From Bacillota bacterium (lineage in GTDB: Bacteria > Bacillota > Clostridia > Lachnospirales > Lachnospiraceae), in NCBI GenBank assembly GCA_023418475.1, contig JAEZZO010000040.1, positions 1-6,452 on the forward strand: a DNA stretch of 6,452 nt. Direction: 5' to 3'. Within the stretch, counting starts at the first letter, position 1; each line of letters begins with the position of its first letter. The position numbers and the translations under genes are program-made. Positions 1-6,082 of the stretch are shown here, piece by piece. The notes under the pieces were generated by a model that saw only the letters and a list, made by a program, of their open reading frames with translations, was not told where the DNA came from and ran no database searches.

Positions 1-381
1 GATCAGACCTCCCGGTCCTGTCGTATCCCCTACGGATTGATAGATACCAAGTCGCTGTGGCAGATGCACATCGGATTCCATCTCATCAAAGGTTCCGGGC
101 AGGATAGACAGTATGACAAATTCGCATCCTGTCAAGGCTTCTGCCAGACTGCTGCAAGCTTTATATTCCCATCTTCCTTCGACCTCTGACCGGGATAATA
201 AACGGTTCCCTATAATTTCGTTATTCAGGCAGGCTTTCTCATCAATATCATATAAATGTACTGACCCGCTTAAGGATTTCTCCATGGCAAGATCCTTCAT
301 AAGCGACCACGCCCATCCCCTTGATCCGCCTCCAATATATGCTATGTTAATCTCTGTAACCCTGTCATTCTCATATCTCAT
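1..381 (-). CDS. Glycoside hydrolase family 4 enzyme, N-terminal part (alpha-galactosidase/alpha-galacturonidase-like)
   Basis: The reverse strand reads openly for 127 codons from an ATG at 379-381 to the window edge, so the C-terminal part is missing. Seen: a Rossmann NAD-binding start (YIGGGSRGWAW, residues 15-25), an acidic end to the second strand (YDID, 44-47), and the segments SILPGTF (92-98) and YQSVGDTTGPGG (114-125). Known of the family: GH4 enzymes cleave glycosides by an NAD+- and Mn2+-dependent oxidation/elimination mechanism in the cytoplasm, and the SILPGTF and GDTxGPGG segments resemble the branch annotated as alpha-galactosidase or alpha-galacturonidase. Substrate cannot be decided from this fragment; the Mn-binding and catalytic residues lie further on. 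The start is supported by a strong GAGGAGG site 5-7 nt upstream. It is divergent from the AraC-type regulator gene, which is the likely regulator. Confidence 0.88.
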   Translation of the reverse strand, partial: MRYENDRVTEINIAYIGGGSRGWAWSLMKDLAMEKSLSGSVHLYDIDEKACLNNEIIGNRLLSRSEVEGRWEYKACSSLAEALTGCEFVILSILPGTFDEMESDVHLPQRLGIYQSVGDTTGPGGLI

Positions 382-385
382 ACTA

Positions 386-395
386 TTTCCTCCTC
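386..395 (-). promoter_or_regulatory. Ribosome binding site of the GH4 gene
   Basis: On the reverse strand this reads GAGGAGGAAA, a near-perfect anti-Shine-Dalgarno complement just upstream of the ATG at 381-379. It fixes the GH4 start codon. Confidence 0.85.
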
Positions 396-430
396 TTACG
401 CCGTCAAGGCTAAAAAACTTCTTTTTCTCC

Positions 431-459
431 TTGCAGTATCGTTCTGTTTTCTTTATAAT
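431..459 (+). promoter_or_regulatory. Predicted sigma-A promoter of the araC-type gene
   Basis: A perfect -10 TATAAT (454-459) lies exactly 17 bp after TTGCAG (431-436), which matches only the TTG of the -35 consensus. Transcription would start near 466 and give a leader of about 125 nt. Other TATAAT-like strings nearby make the exact start uncertain. Confidence 0.5.
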
Positions 460-590
460 AAACGAATATAATACGAAAAGCTTATATAATTGTGCCTATT
501 TCCAATCATTTTCAAACTATTGGCTACTTCATTTCCCGTATCAAATCAAAACAGCCTGTTTCTGTATAGAACAAGCCAAAGGAGCTCCCT

Positions 591-1457
591 ATGAAAGATA
601 TAATCAACGAAGCATATATGCAAGGCCTTTCCATAAGCAAAGTTAAACGTGACTATTCCTTCTCAATGGAACACATTCATTTTCACGACAGCTACGAAAT
701 TTATTTTCTTTTAGAAGGAGAACGATATTATTTCATTGACAAAGAAATATTTCATGTAAATTCTGGTTCCCTTGTACTGATTAACAGAGAACAACTTCAC
801 AAAACAAGTACAGGTTCAAATGCTTCACATGAAAGGATCGTTCTTCTATTAAGCGCATCCCTATTCCGCAGCTTTTTCATCGACCTGGGATTACCTGACC
901 CTGATCTGTTTTTCAATACACATTACGGGATAATCGAATTACAGAAGGAAGATCAACAAGTCGCAATTTCCATATTCTCTGCAATTTTCGATGAAATACA
1001 AAAGAAAAATGACCGGTATGAGCTTATGGTTAAATTAAAGGTTACAGAGCTTATGATATTAATCCACCGGTATTGTAAAGCTTCGATTTCAAATGATACA
1101 TCAGAAAAATGGAAGCCAGTAAAGCATTCGAAGGTTCAGGAGATTGTGGAATATTTATCAGAGCATTATGAAACCAATGAAAGTCTTGATAAAATAGCAC
1201 AGAAACATTATATCAGCAAATCCTATCTATGCCGTATTTTTAGAGAAATCACAGGATTAACTGTGAATGAATATATCAATCTTATTCGAATAAAAAAGGC
1301 AAAGCGTATGCTTAAAAGCAGCCAATATTCCATCACCGAAATATCCGTTAATTTAGGCTATGCCAGTATTACTTATTTCGAAAGAGTGTTTAAAAAGCTT
1401 GTTGGAATATCTCCCCGCACCTATCAAAAGCAAGATAGAGAACTCAACGCCCTGTAA
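591..1457 (+). CDS. AraC-family transcriptional regulator with cupin-type sensor domain
   Basis: A 288-residue cytoplasmic DNA-binding regulator. The N-terminal part (about residues 15-100) has the look of an AraC-type cupin ligand-binding domain, with the HIHFHDSYEIYFLLEGE stretch and a later VNSGSLVLINREQLHKT stretch. The C-terminal 100 residues carry two helix-turn-helix units: the first around SLDKIAQKHYISKSYLCRIF and the second around SITEISVNLGYASITYFERVFKK, followed by the family signature ending GISPRTYQK. Length is normal for the family. The ATG has an AAAGGAG site at 578-584 with 6-nt spacing. Being divergent from the GH4 gene, it most plausibly controls that gene in response to a sugar (inference). 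It also lies 125 bp upstream of the hydrogenase-like operon on the same strand, but that operon has its own promoter, so a regulatory link there is unsupported. Confidence 0.92.
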   Translation: MKDIINEAYMQGLSISKVKRDYSFSMEHIHFHDSYEIYFLLEGERYYFIDKEIFHVNSGSLVLINREQLHKTSTGSNASHERIVLLLSASLFRSFFIDLGLPDPDLFFNTHYGIIELQKEDQQVAISIFSAIFDEIQKKNDRYELMVKLKVTELMILIHRYCKASISNDTSEKWKPVKHSKVQEIVEYLSEHYETNESLDKIAQKHYISKSYLCRIFREITGLTVNEYINLIRIKKAKRMLKSSQYSITEISVNLGYASITYFERVFKKLVGISPRTYQKQDRELNAL

Positions 1458-1481
1458 ATTGTGCTTTCCTATATTTAATGA

Positions 1482-1510
1482 TTGACACTTTTTGACGAAC
1501 GGACTATACT
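1482..1510 (+). promoter_or_regulatory. Strong sigma-A promoter of the Fe-S/hydrogenase-like/phosphatase operon
   Basis: A perfect -35 TTGACA (1482-1487) is followed by a 17-bp spacer and the -10 TATACT (1505-1510, one mismatch to consensus). Transcription should start around 1516-1518, inside the adjoining inverted repeat, so a repressor bound there would block it directly. No other promoter is needed for the three downstream genes. Confidence 0.85.
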
Positions 1511-1512
1511 AA

Positions 1513-1534
1513 GATTGTTAAGTTGTTAACAATC
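1513..1534 (+). promoter_or_regulatory. Rex-type operator overlapping the transcription start
   Basis: A perfect inverted repeat with 9-bp arms (GATTGTTAA / TTAACAATC) and a 4-bp spacer. Its core, TTGTTAA-GTTG-TTAACAA at 1515-1532, equals the consensus known for clostridial Rex (TTGTTAA-N4-TTAACAA). Rex is the NAD(H)-sensing repressor that binds DNA with NAD+ or no ligand and is released by NADH. The site begins 2 bp after the -10 box, an ideal place for repression. The rex gene itself is not in the window. Confidence 0.82.
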
Positions 1535-1582
1535 AATATTATCTATTTGTGAAAAACAAATTACTAACAGGGGTGTTTACAA

Positions 1583-1840
1583 ATGAATATCTATATATGT
1601 GTTGGCAGTTCATGCCATCTGAAGGGTTCTTATGACATTATTCAATTAATGAAGGATGCAATTAAAAGCAATCAGCTAGATGATCAAGTCAATTTGTCCG
1701 CAGCCTTTTGTCTTGGGCGGTGTACTGATGGGGTAACCGTTAAAATAGAGGATGAAATCATTTGCGGTATTTCGAAAGATAATTTTTCCGAATTTTTTGA
1801 AAGTAATGTGCTTTCAAAACTACAAAACATTCATTCATAA
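1583..1840 (+). CDS. Thioredoxin-like [2Fe-2S] ferredoxin domain protein
   Basis: A small 85-residue cytoplasmic protein with the four-cysteine pattern of thioredoxin-fold [2Fe-2S] proteins (NuoE/HydC C-terminal-like): C6-x4-C11 (CVGSSC) and C43-x3-C47 (CLGRC). It is a stand-alone Fe-S domain without the helical N-terminal region of full NuoE-type subunits. Known of the family: such proteins shuttle single electrons in NADH dehydrogenases and multimeric [FeFe] hydrogenases. Being first in an operon with an H-cluster protein, it may be its electron partner (inference). The ATG is preceded by AGGGGTG (1569-1575) at 7 nt, and the next gene follows after 45 nt. Confidence 0.87.
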   Translation: MNIYICVGSSCHLKGSYDIIQLMKDAIKSNQLDDQVNLSAAFCLGRCTDGVTVKIEDEIICGISKDNFSEFFESNVLSKLQNIHS

Positions 1841-1885
1841 CATTAAATTACTATACTACAAACATTGCAGAAAAGGTCGTGTGAC

Positions 1886-3634
1886 ATGAACCATTACATA
1901 CAACTAAAAAAATCAAATTGCAAAAATTGTTATAAATGTATTCGGCACTGCCCTGTAAAATCAATTAAATTTGCAGATCACCAGGCAAATATCGTTAAGG
2001 AGCAGTGTATTTTATGCGGAGAATGCTTTGTTGCATGTCCCCAGAATGCCAAGCAGATACGAAATGACGTAGCGGTTGTGAAGAGGATGCTATCCTCCGG
2101 TAAACCTGTTTATGCCAGTATAGCACCGTCTTTTATCGCGAATTATGAAGGTGCTGACCTTCCGTCTATGAAAGAAGTCTTAGGAAAGCTTGGTTTTAGC
2201 GATGTCCAGGAAACGGCTTTAGGGGCTACCCTGGTTAAAAAGCAATATGAAAAAATGATAAGCTCCGGTGAGAAAAAGGCAATTATTTCCTCCTGTTGTC
2301 ATACCGTGAATATTCTGATACAGAAATATTATCCGGAGGCCCTGCCCTATCTTGCTAAAGTATTATCGCCCATGCAAGCCCACTGTATGAAGATAAAAGA
2401 GGAGCATCCTGATGCTTATACAGTATTTATCGGTCCCTGTATTTCTAAAAAAGAGGAAGCAGACCAATATCCTGGCATTGTAGATTGTGTGATAACCTTC
2501 GAAGAATTATCTGATTGGTTAAAGGAGGAGGAACTTTCCGTTGTGCCTGCAGGAGAATATCCTGCCGCCAAAAACAATGCCTCTTCTTGTGGTGATATAA
2601 ACAGCAGCGCAAGCTCTTCCTTCGGCAGCGCAAGCTCTTCCTTCGGAAGAGCTAGGCTTTTTCCGATTCCGGGGGGAATTATCCGCTCAATGCAATTTAA
2701 GAAGGAAAAGTATGACTATATCGCAGTGGATGGAATTGACAATTGTATTCGTGCCATCGGTAATATCATTAACGGTGAACTAAACGATTGCTTCATTGAA
2801 ATGTCTGCCTGTGCCGGTAGCTGCGTCGGTGGTCCGGCGATGGACAAAGAAAACCGGCAGATGCTGTCGGACTATATCCGGATCAACCATTCCGCCGGGG
2901 ATCAGGATTTTCCGATTGAATTACCGGTAAATCTGCTTGACAAGCATTTTAACTATCTTGGCTTCAACAATCAAATGCCCGGGAGTCTTGCAATTAATGA
3001 AATTCTTCATAAGATGGGCAAGTCCACCCCTGAGCAGGAGCTTAACTGTGGAAGCTGCGGTTATAATACCTGCCGGGAGAAAGCCATCGCCGTTTACCAG
3101 GGAAAGGCTGATCTTACAATGTGTCTGCCCTTCTTAAAAGAAAAAGCAGAAAACTTCTCAGATAATATTATTTATAATATGCCAAATGGTGTTATTGTAC
3201 TGAACGAAGAGCTTGAAATTCAACAGATCAACCGTGCAGCGGCGGCATTGCTGAACATTGAGAACAAGCACGATATTATAAACCAGCCTGTAATGAGGAT
3301 TTTAAATCCCTCCATATATCTTGAGGTGGCTACAAACGGCCGAAACCTGCATGACAAACTGACCTTTCTGGATGAATATCAGAAATACATTGAAGAAACC
3401 ATTATATATGATAAAACTTATCATATTATTATCAGTATTATGAAAGATGTCACCGTGGAAGAAAAGCTGCGACTTAAGAAGGAAAAAGTCAATAAACAGA
3501 CTGTTGAGATAGCCGATAAGGTGATTGAAAAGCAGATGCGTGTTGTGCAGGAAATTGCTTCTTTACTAGGGGAAACTACTGCTGAAACAAAGATCGCACT
3601 GACAAATCTTAAGGAGAGTCTGAACAATGAATAG
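1886..3634 (+). CDS. [FeFe]-hydrogenase-like protein with ferredoxin, Fe-S and PAS domains (putative H2/redox sensor)
   Basis: 582 residues, numbered from ATG 1886, which has AAAAGG at 1871-1876; an in-frame TTG at 1865 lacks support. Domains in order: two [4Fe-4S] motifs (C12/C15/C18/C22 and C41/C44/C47/C51); an H-cluster domain with L1 SSCCHTVN (135-142), L2 GPCISKKEE (183-191) and L3 EMSACAGSC (305-313); a 4-Cys Fe-S domain (C388, C391, C396, C413); a PAS-like region (about 424-525); and a C-terminal, probably coiled-coil, helix (about 526-582). By family knowledge C138, C185, C309 and C313 should hold the cluster, and C137 sits at the proton-relay position. L1 has His where catalytic enzymes have Pro, and L3 lacks GGGQP. 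This architecture is typical of putatively sensory [FeFe] hydrogenases, although H2 turnover is not excluded. Oddity: a duplicated SASSSFG heptapeptide at 241-254. The phosphatase gene overlaps its end by 8 nt. Confidence 0.9.
   Translation: MNHYIQLKKSNCKNCYKCIRHCPVKSIKFADHQANIVKEQCILCGECFVACPQNAKQIRNDVAVVKRMLSSGKPVYASIAPSFIANYEGADLPSMKEVLGKLGFSDVQETALGATLVKKQYEKMISSGEKKAIISSCCHTVNILIQKYYPEALPYLAKVLSPMQAHCMKIKEEHPDAYTVFIGPCISKKEEADQYPGIVDCVITFEELSDWLKEEELSVVPAGEYPAAKNNASSCGDINSSASSSFGSASSSFGRARLFPIPGGIIRSMQFKKEKYDYIAVDGIDNCIRAIGNIINGELNDCFIEMSACAGSCVGGPAMDKENRQMLSDYIRINHSAGDQDFPIELPVNLLDKHFNYLGFNNQMPGSLAINEILHKMGKSTPEQELNCGSCGYNTCREKAIAVYQGKADLTMCLPFLKEKAENFSDNIIYNMPNGVIVLNEELEIQQINRAAAALLNIENKHDIINQPVMRILNPSIYLEVATNGRNLHDKLTFLDEYQKYIEETIIYDKTYHIIISIMKDVTVEEKLRLKKEKVNKQTVEIADKVIEKQMRVVQEIASLLGETTAETKIALTNLKESLNNE
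2606..2647 (+). repeat. In-frame 21-bp tandem duplication inside the hydrogenase-like gene
   Basis: Two copies of a 21-bp unit (2606-2626 and 2627-2647) are identical except for the last base. Each encodes SASSSFG, so residues 241-254 are a Ser/Phe/Gly-rich insertion between H-cluster motifs L2 and L3. The reading frame is kept, which suggests a replication-slippage expansion in a flexible surface loop. Confidence 0.9.
2633..2653 (+). repeat. Perfect hairpin at the end of the tandem repeat
   Basis: AGCTCTTCC (2633-2641) and GGAAGAGCT (2645-2653) form a 9-bp perfect stem around a 3-nt TTC loop. It lies within the coding sequence, has no T-run and so is not a terminator. Such a hairpin could have promoted the neighbouring 21-bp duplication by polymerase slippage (inference). 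Confidence 0.75.
3611..3618 (+). promoter_or_regulatory. Ribosome binding site of the phosphatase gene, inside the upstream gene
   Basis: AAGGAGAG lies 8 nt before the ATG at 3627 and within the last codons of the hydrogenase-like gene. It settles the start codon and, with the 8-nt gene overlap, suggests translational coupling of sensor and phosphatase. Confidence 0.85.
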
Positions 3635-4799
3635 TCTTTGCACGGATGTAGGTTATCTGAGTATCAACAAATACGGTGAACAGCTTTGCGGTGATCATGT
3701 TGAAATTGCGGAAGGTAATGATCAATCCATTGTTATGGTATTGGCGGATGGTCTTGGAAGTGGCGTAAAAGCGAATATTTTATCAACTCTGACCTCTAAA
3801 ATTATTTCTACTATGATGGCAAACCATATGTCTATTGAGGATTGCGTAACCACCGTTGCCTCCACTCTGCCTGTTTGCGAAAAGCGCGGTATTGCTTATT
3901 CTACCTTTACGATTATTCATGTCATCGATAATAAGACTGCGGAAGTGATCCAGTATGATAATCCGCAGGTGGTTTTGTTGCGTAACGGTGTTCATTATGA
4001 TTATCCAATGGAGAGTATGCAGATCGGCGACAAAAACATATACCAGTCAAAAATCGATCTGCTTCCTGGGGATGTACTGGTTGCCATGAGTGATGGTGCA
4101 GTATATGCAGGCGTTGGAAAGTCCTTTAATTTCGGATGGCAGAGACAGAATATTATTGAATTTCTGGAAATGATTTATGACCAGCACTATTCGTCCAAAA
4201 TGGTATCCACTCTTCTTCTGGACCAGTGCTCCCAGTTATATGGAGGAGCTCCCGGCGATGATACCACGATTGCTTCTATAAAAATAAGAAAACGTAATTT
4301 TATCAATCTGTTAATCGGTCCGCCTTCTGAAAAGAAGGATGTCGAAACTATGATGTCTCTTTTCTTTGAGAAGGAAGGAAAGCATATTGTTTGCGGCGGC
4401 ACTACTTCCTCACTTGCAGCCGGCTATCTTGGGAAAGAGATCCATACCGCTCTGGAATACCAGGATGCTTTAATACCTCCTATTGCAGAAATTGAAGGTG
4501 TTGATCTTGTGACAGAGGGTGTAATAACCATTAACCGTGTGCTTTATTATGCCAAGAATTATCTGGAGGATAATACCTTCTATCGGAAGTGGTGTTACCG
4601 TAAGGATGCCGCTTCGTGTGTAGCGAAGCTGCTTTTTGAAGAAGCAACTGATATTAACTTCTATGTAGGAAGAGCAATTAATCCGGCACATCAAAATCCC
4701 AGCCTTCCGATCAGCTTCAGCATTAAAATGCGTTTGATTGATGAATTGTCGGATTGCCTGAAAAAGATGGGAAAGCGTATTAATGTCAGTTATTTCTGA
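3627..4799 (+). CDS. SpoIIE/PP2C-type serine/threonine phosphatase with an uncharacterised C-terminal domain
   Basis: 390 residues, no signal peptide or membrane segment, so cytoplasmic. The N-terminal ~218 residues form a SpoIIE-like PP2C phosphatase: GDH (22-24), LADGLGSG (39-46), MSDGAVYAG (154-162) and GAPGDDTT (207-214). The acidic residues D23, D41, D156, D211 and D212 expected to bind the two Mn/Mg ions are present, so it should be active on phospho-Ser/Thr proteins. Residues from about 220 to 390 are a second domain that I cannot name; it starts near LLIGPPSEKKD, contains HIVCGGTTSS and ends in a basic tail. The position after a PAS-containing [FeFe]-hydrogenase homologue, with an 8-nt overlap, suggests it is the output of that sensor (inference). 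Its target, perhaps an anti-sigma antagonist-like or other phosphoprotein, is not in the window. Confidence 0.9.
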   Translation: MNSLCTDVGYLSINKYGEQLCGDHVEIAEGNDQSIVMVLADGLGSGVKANILSTLTSKIISTMMANHMSIEDCVTTVASTLPVCEKRGIAYSTFTIIHVIDNKTAEVIQYDNPQVVLLRNGVHYDYPMESMQIGDKNIYQSKIDLLPGDVLVAMSDGAVYAGVGKSFNFGWQRQNIIEFLEMIYDQHYSSKMVSTLLLDQCSQLYGGAPGDDTTIASIKIRKRNFINLLIGPPSEKKDVETMMSLFFEKEGKHIVCGGTTSSLAAGYLGKEIHTALEYQDALIPPIAEIEGVDLVTEGVITINRVLYYAKNYLEDNTFYRKWCYRKDAASCVAKLLFEEATDINFYVGRAINPAHQNPSLPISFSIKMRLIDELSDCLKKMGKRINVSYF

Positions 4800-4951
4800 C
4801 TATTTCCAAAAATCATATTCGATTACATACCAAAACGGGAATTGTAGAAGAAATATAACATAGAAATACCGTTCTGTTACAGCTAAAGTTTATGCTGCAG
4901 CAAAACGGCCGAATAATTACTCGATATGAAATAAGTCATAAATTCTTTCTC

Positions 4952-4985
4952 ATAATAATTGATAAGGATTATTATAATATTTTTC
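4952..4985 (+). terminator. Possible AT-rich terminator after the phosphatase gene
   Basis: ATAATAAT (4952-4959) and ATTATTAT (4968-4975) make an 8-bp perfect stem around an 8-nt loop, followed by a T-run at 4980-4984. The stem is made only of A-T pairs and would be weak. It is the only stem-loop with a T-run I see in the 217-bp gap between the converging transcripts; the rest of 4800-5016 holds nothing recognisable. Confidence 0.35.
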
Positions 4986-5016
4986 ATGTGCATTGTACTA
5001 CTTTTTATCCAAGTGC

Positions 5017-5529
5017 TTAATAAAGCCATTTAAAATGAGGATATTTATACACTGCCTTGCCTTTTAATTTATTAAGTGTAACATATTTATTCTCCCAATA
5101 TCTTGCATCCAGTGAATTATTCCGGTTATCACCCATCATAAAATAACTTTTATCCGGTATTGTATAAGGCCCGAAATCTCCTTCGGGCTTCTCTTTCACA
5201 TAATCTTCCTTCAAGGCTTTCCCGTTAATATAAACTACTCCATCAATCCCTTCAATCGTCTCACCCGGTAAACCGATGATTCGTTTCACATAGTCATCCT
5301 CTGGATTATCCGGTGCCGGGAATACTACTATATCACCTCTCTGCGGCTTTCCAAATACATAGGCAAGCCGAAAGATAGCAACTTTTTCATCTATCATGAA
5401 AGTATTCTCCATCGAACCGGTCGGTGAACTAATATTATATAATACGAACATATTTATTGCCTTGGATAAGCCAAATGCAAACACAAATAATAGTACCCAG
5501 GTTATAATTTCTTTTATTATTTTCTTCAT
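5017..5529 (-). CDS. lepB: Type I signal peptidase (downstream copy)
   Basis: A 170-residue membrane-anchored serine protease that removes signal peptides from exported proteins on the outer face of the membrane. It has one N-terminal transmembrane segment (about residues 8-30), the catalytic serine in SPTGSMEN (S39), the general-base lysine in YVKRIIGLPG (K82), the RGDIVVFP box (64-71) and the MGDNRNNSLDAR box (132-143). Size and single anchor match Gram-positive SipS-type enzymes. The last box reads DAR where the usual form is DSR; the upstream copy keeps DSR. Start: ATG at 5529-5527 with GGAG at 5544-5541, a rather long 11-nt spacing. It follows the first copy by 37 nt and probably shares its transcript. 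The two proteins are roughly half identical by eye. Confidence 0.95.
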   Translation of the reverse strand: MKKIIKEIITWVLLFVFAFGLSKAINMFVLYNISSPTGSMENTFMIDEKVAIFRLAYVFGKPQRGDIVVFPAPDNPEDDYVKRIIGLPGETIEGIDGVVYINGKALKEDYVKEKPEGDFGPYTIPDKSYFMMGDNRNNSLDARYWENKYVTLNKLKGKAVYKYPHFKWLY

Positions 5530-5566
5530 CTTCTATCTTTCTCCAAGCATTTTTCATTTGATTACG

Positions 5567-6082
5567 CTAATTAAGCCAGGAAAATCCCGGGTACTTAACT
5601 AACGCTTTCCCGATTATTTTACTACGTTTTACGAATTTATCATCCCAGACTCTGGAATCCTCTGAAGCATCCCTGTTATCTCCCATCATAAAATAACTGT
5701 TTTTAGGAACCACATAAGGGCCGAAATCTTCATCCAGTGTTGACGTAACATAGGGTTCCTCAAGCCTTTTACCGTTTATATATACATAACCGTCCTTACC
5801 TTCCACCTTATCTCCCGGAAGTCCTATAATTCTTTTTATGTAATCAAGGCTTTCATCATCCGGAAAAGGAAATACGATAATATCCCCTCGTTCAGGATCA
5901 TGAAACAGATACGATAAACGCAGAGTAATTACTCTGTCTCCTACCATAATCGTATTTTCCATGGAGCCGGTAGGTACTACAACTTTAAATATAACCACTT
6001 TATTAATAAAAAATGCGATTGCAATTGCAAGTACAAAAATAACAGCCCAGCTTATAATTTCTTTTACAATTTTATTCTTCAT
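5567..6082 (-). CDS. lepB: Type I signal peptidase (upstream copy)
   Basis: A 171-residue type I signal peptidase with one N-terminal membrane anchor (about residues 9-32), catalytic serine in VPTGSMEN (S40), general-base lysine in YIKRIIGLPG (K83), the RGDIIVFP box (65-72) and a complete GDNRDASEDSR box (134-144). All residues expected for activity are present. The ATG at 6082-6080 is preceded by GAGGT (6092-6088) at 5-nt spacing. It is the first gene of a likely two-gene operon with its paralogue and is preceded by a promoter at 6312-6284 and a long leader. It is convergent with the phosphatase operon, so no functional link to that operon is implied. Confidence 0.96.
   Translation of the reverse strand: MKNKIVKEIISWAVIFVLAIAIAFFINKVVIFKVVVPTGSMENTIMVGDRVITLRLSYLFHDPERGDIIVFPFPDDESLDYIKRIIGLPGDKVEGKDGYVYINGKRLEEPYVTSTLDEDFGPYVVPKNSYFMMGDNRDASEDSRVWDDKFVKRSKIIGKALVKYPGFSWLN

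Larger units (their letters stand above)
382..590. promoter_or_regulatory. Divergent intergenic region between the GH4 gene and the araC-type gene
   Basis: This 209-bp AT-rich gap must hold control signals for both divergent genes. On the plus strand a promoter is recognisable (431-459). On the minus strand there are AT-rich -10-like stretches around 465-490 but no convincing -35 at proper spacing, which would fit a GH4 promoter that depends on an activator such as the neighbouring AraC-type protein (inference). A short inverted repeat, CCAAT (502-506) / ATTGG (519-523), is a weak operator candidate. Confidence 0.5.

Noticed and set aside
113..646. Open reading frame of 177 codons on the plus strand
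   Set aside because: It is antisense to the GH4 gene, runs through the divergent promoter region and into the AraC-type gene, lacks a ribosome binding site and has no protein-like family pattern.
1865..1885. TTG at 1865 as start of the hydrogenase-like gene
   Set aside because: It would add seven residues with no ribosome binding site in front. The ATG at 1886 has AAAAGG at suitable distance and begins just before the first ferredoxin motif.
2445..2633. Minus-strand open frame inside the hydrogenase-like gene, and similar ones at 3421-3627, 3783-3995, 4187-4402 and 4470-4694
   Set aside because: All lie wholly or almost wholly inside strongly supported coding sequences on the other strand and show no recognisable protein features.
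2937..3137. Plus-strand open frame of 66 codons inside the hydrogenase-like gene
   Set aside because: It overlaps the 4-Cys Fe-S domain coding region in another frame, which is clearly the real one.
4893..4902. TGCTGCAGCA, a 10-bp perfect palindrome between the converging operons
   Set aside because: No T-run, promoter or known operator consensus is nearby, and a palindrome of this size can occur by chance.
5396..5602. Plus-strand open frame of 68 codons across the two signal peptidase genes
   Set aside because: It is antisense to the membrane-anchor region of lepB; hydrophobic look is a by-product of that sequence.
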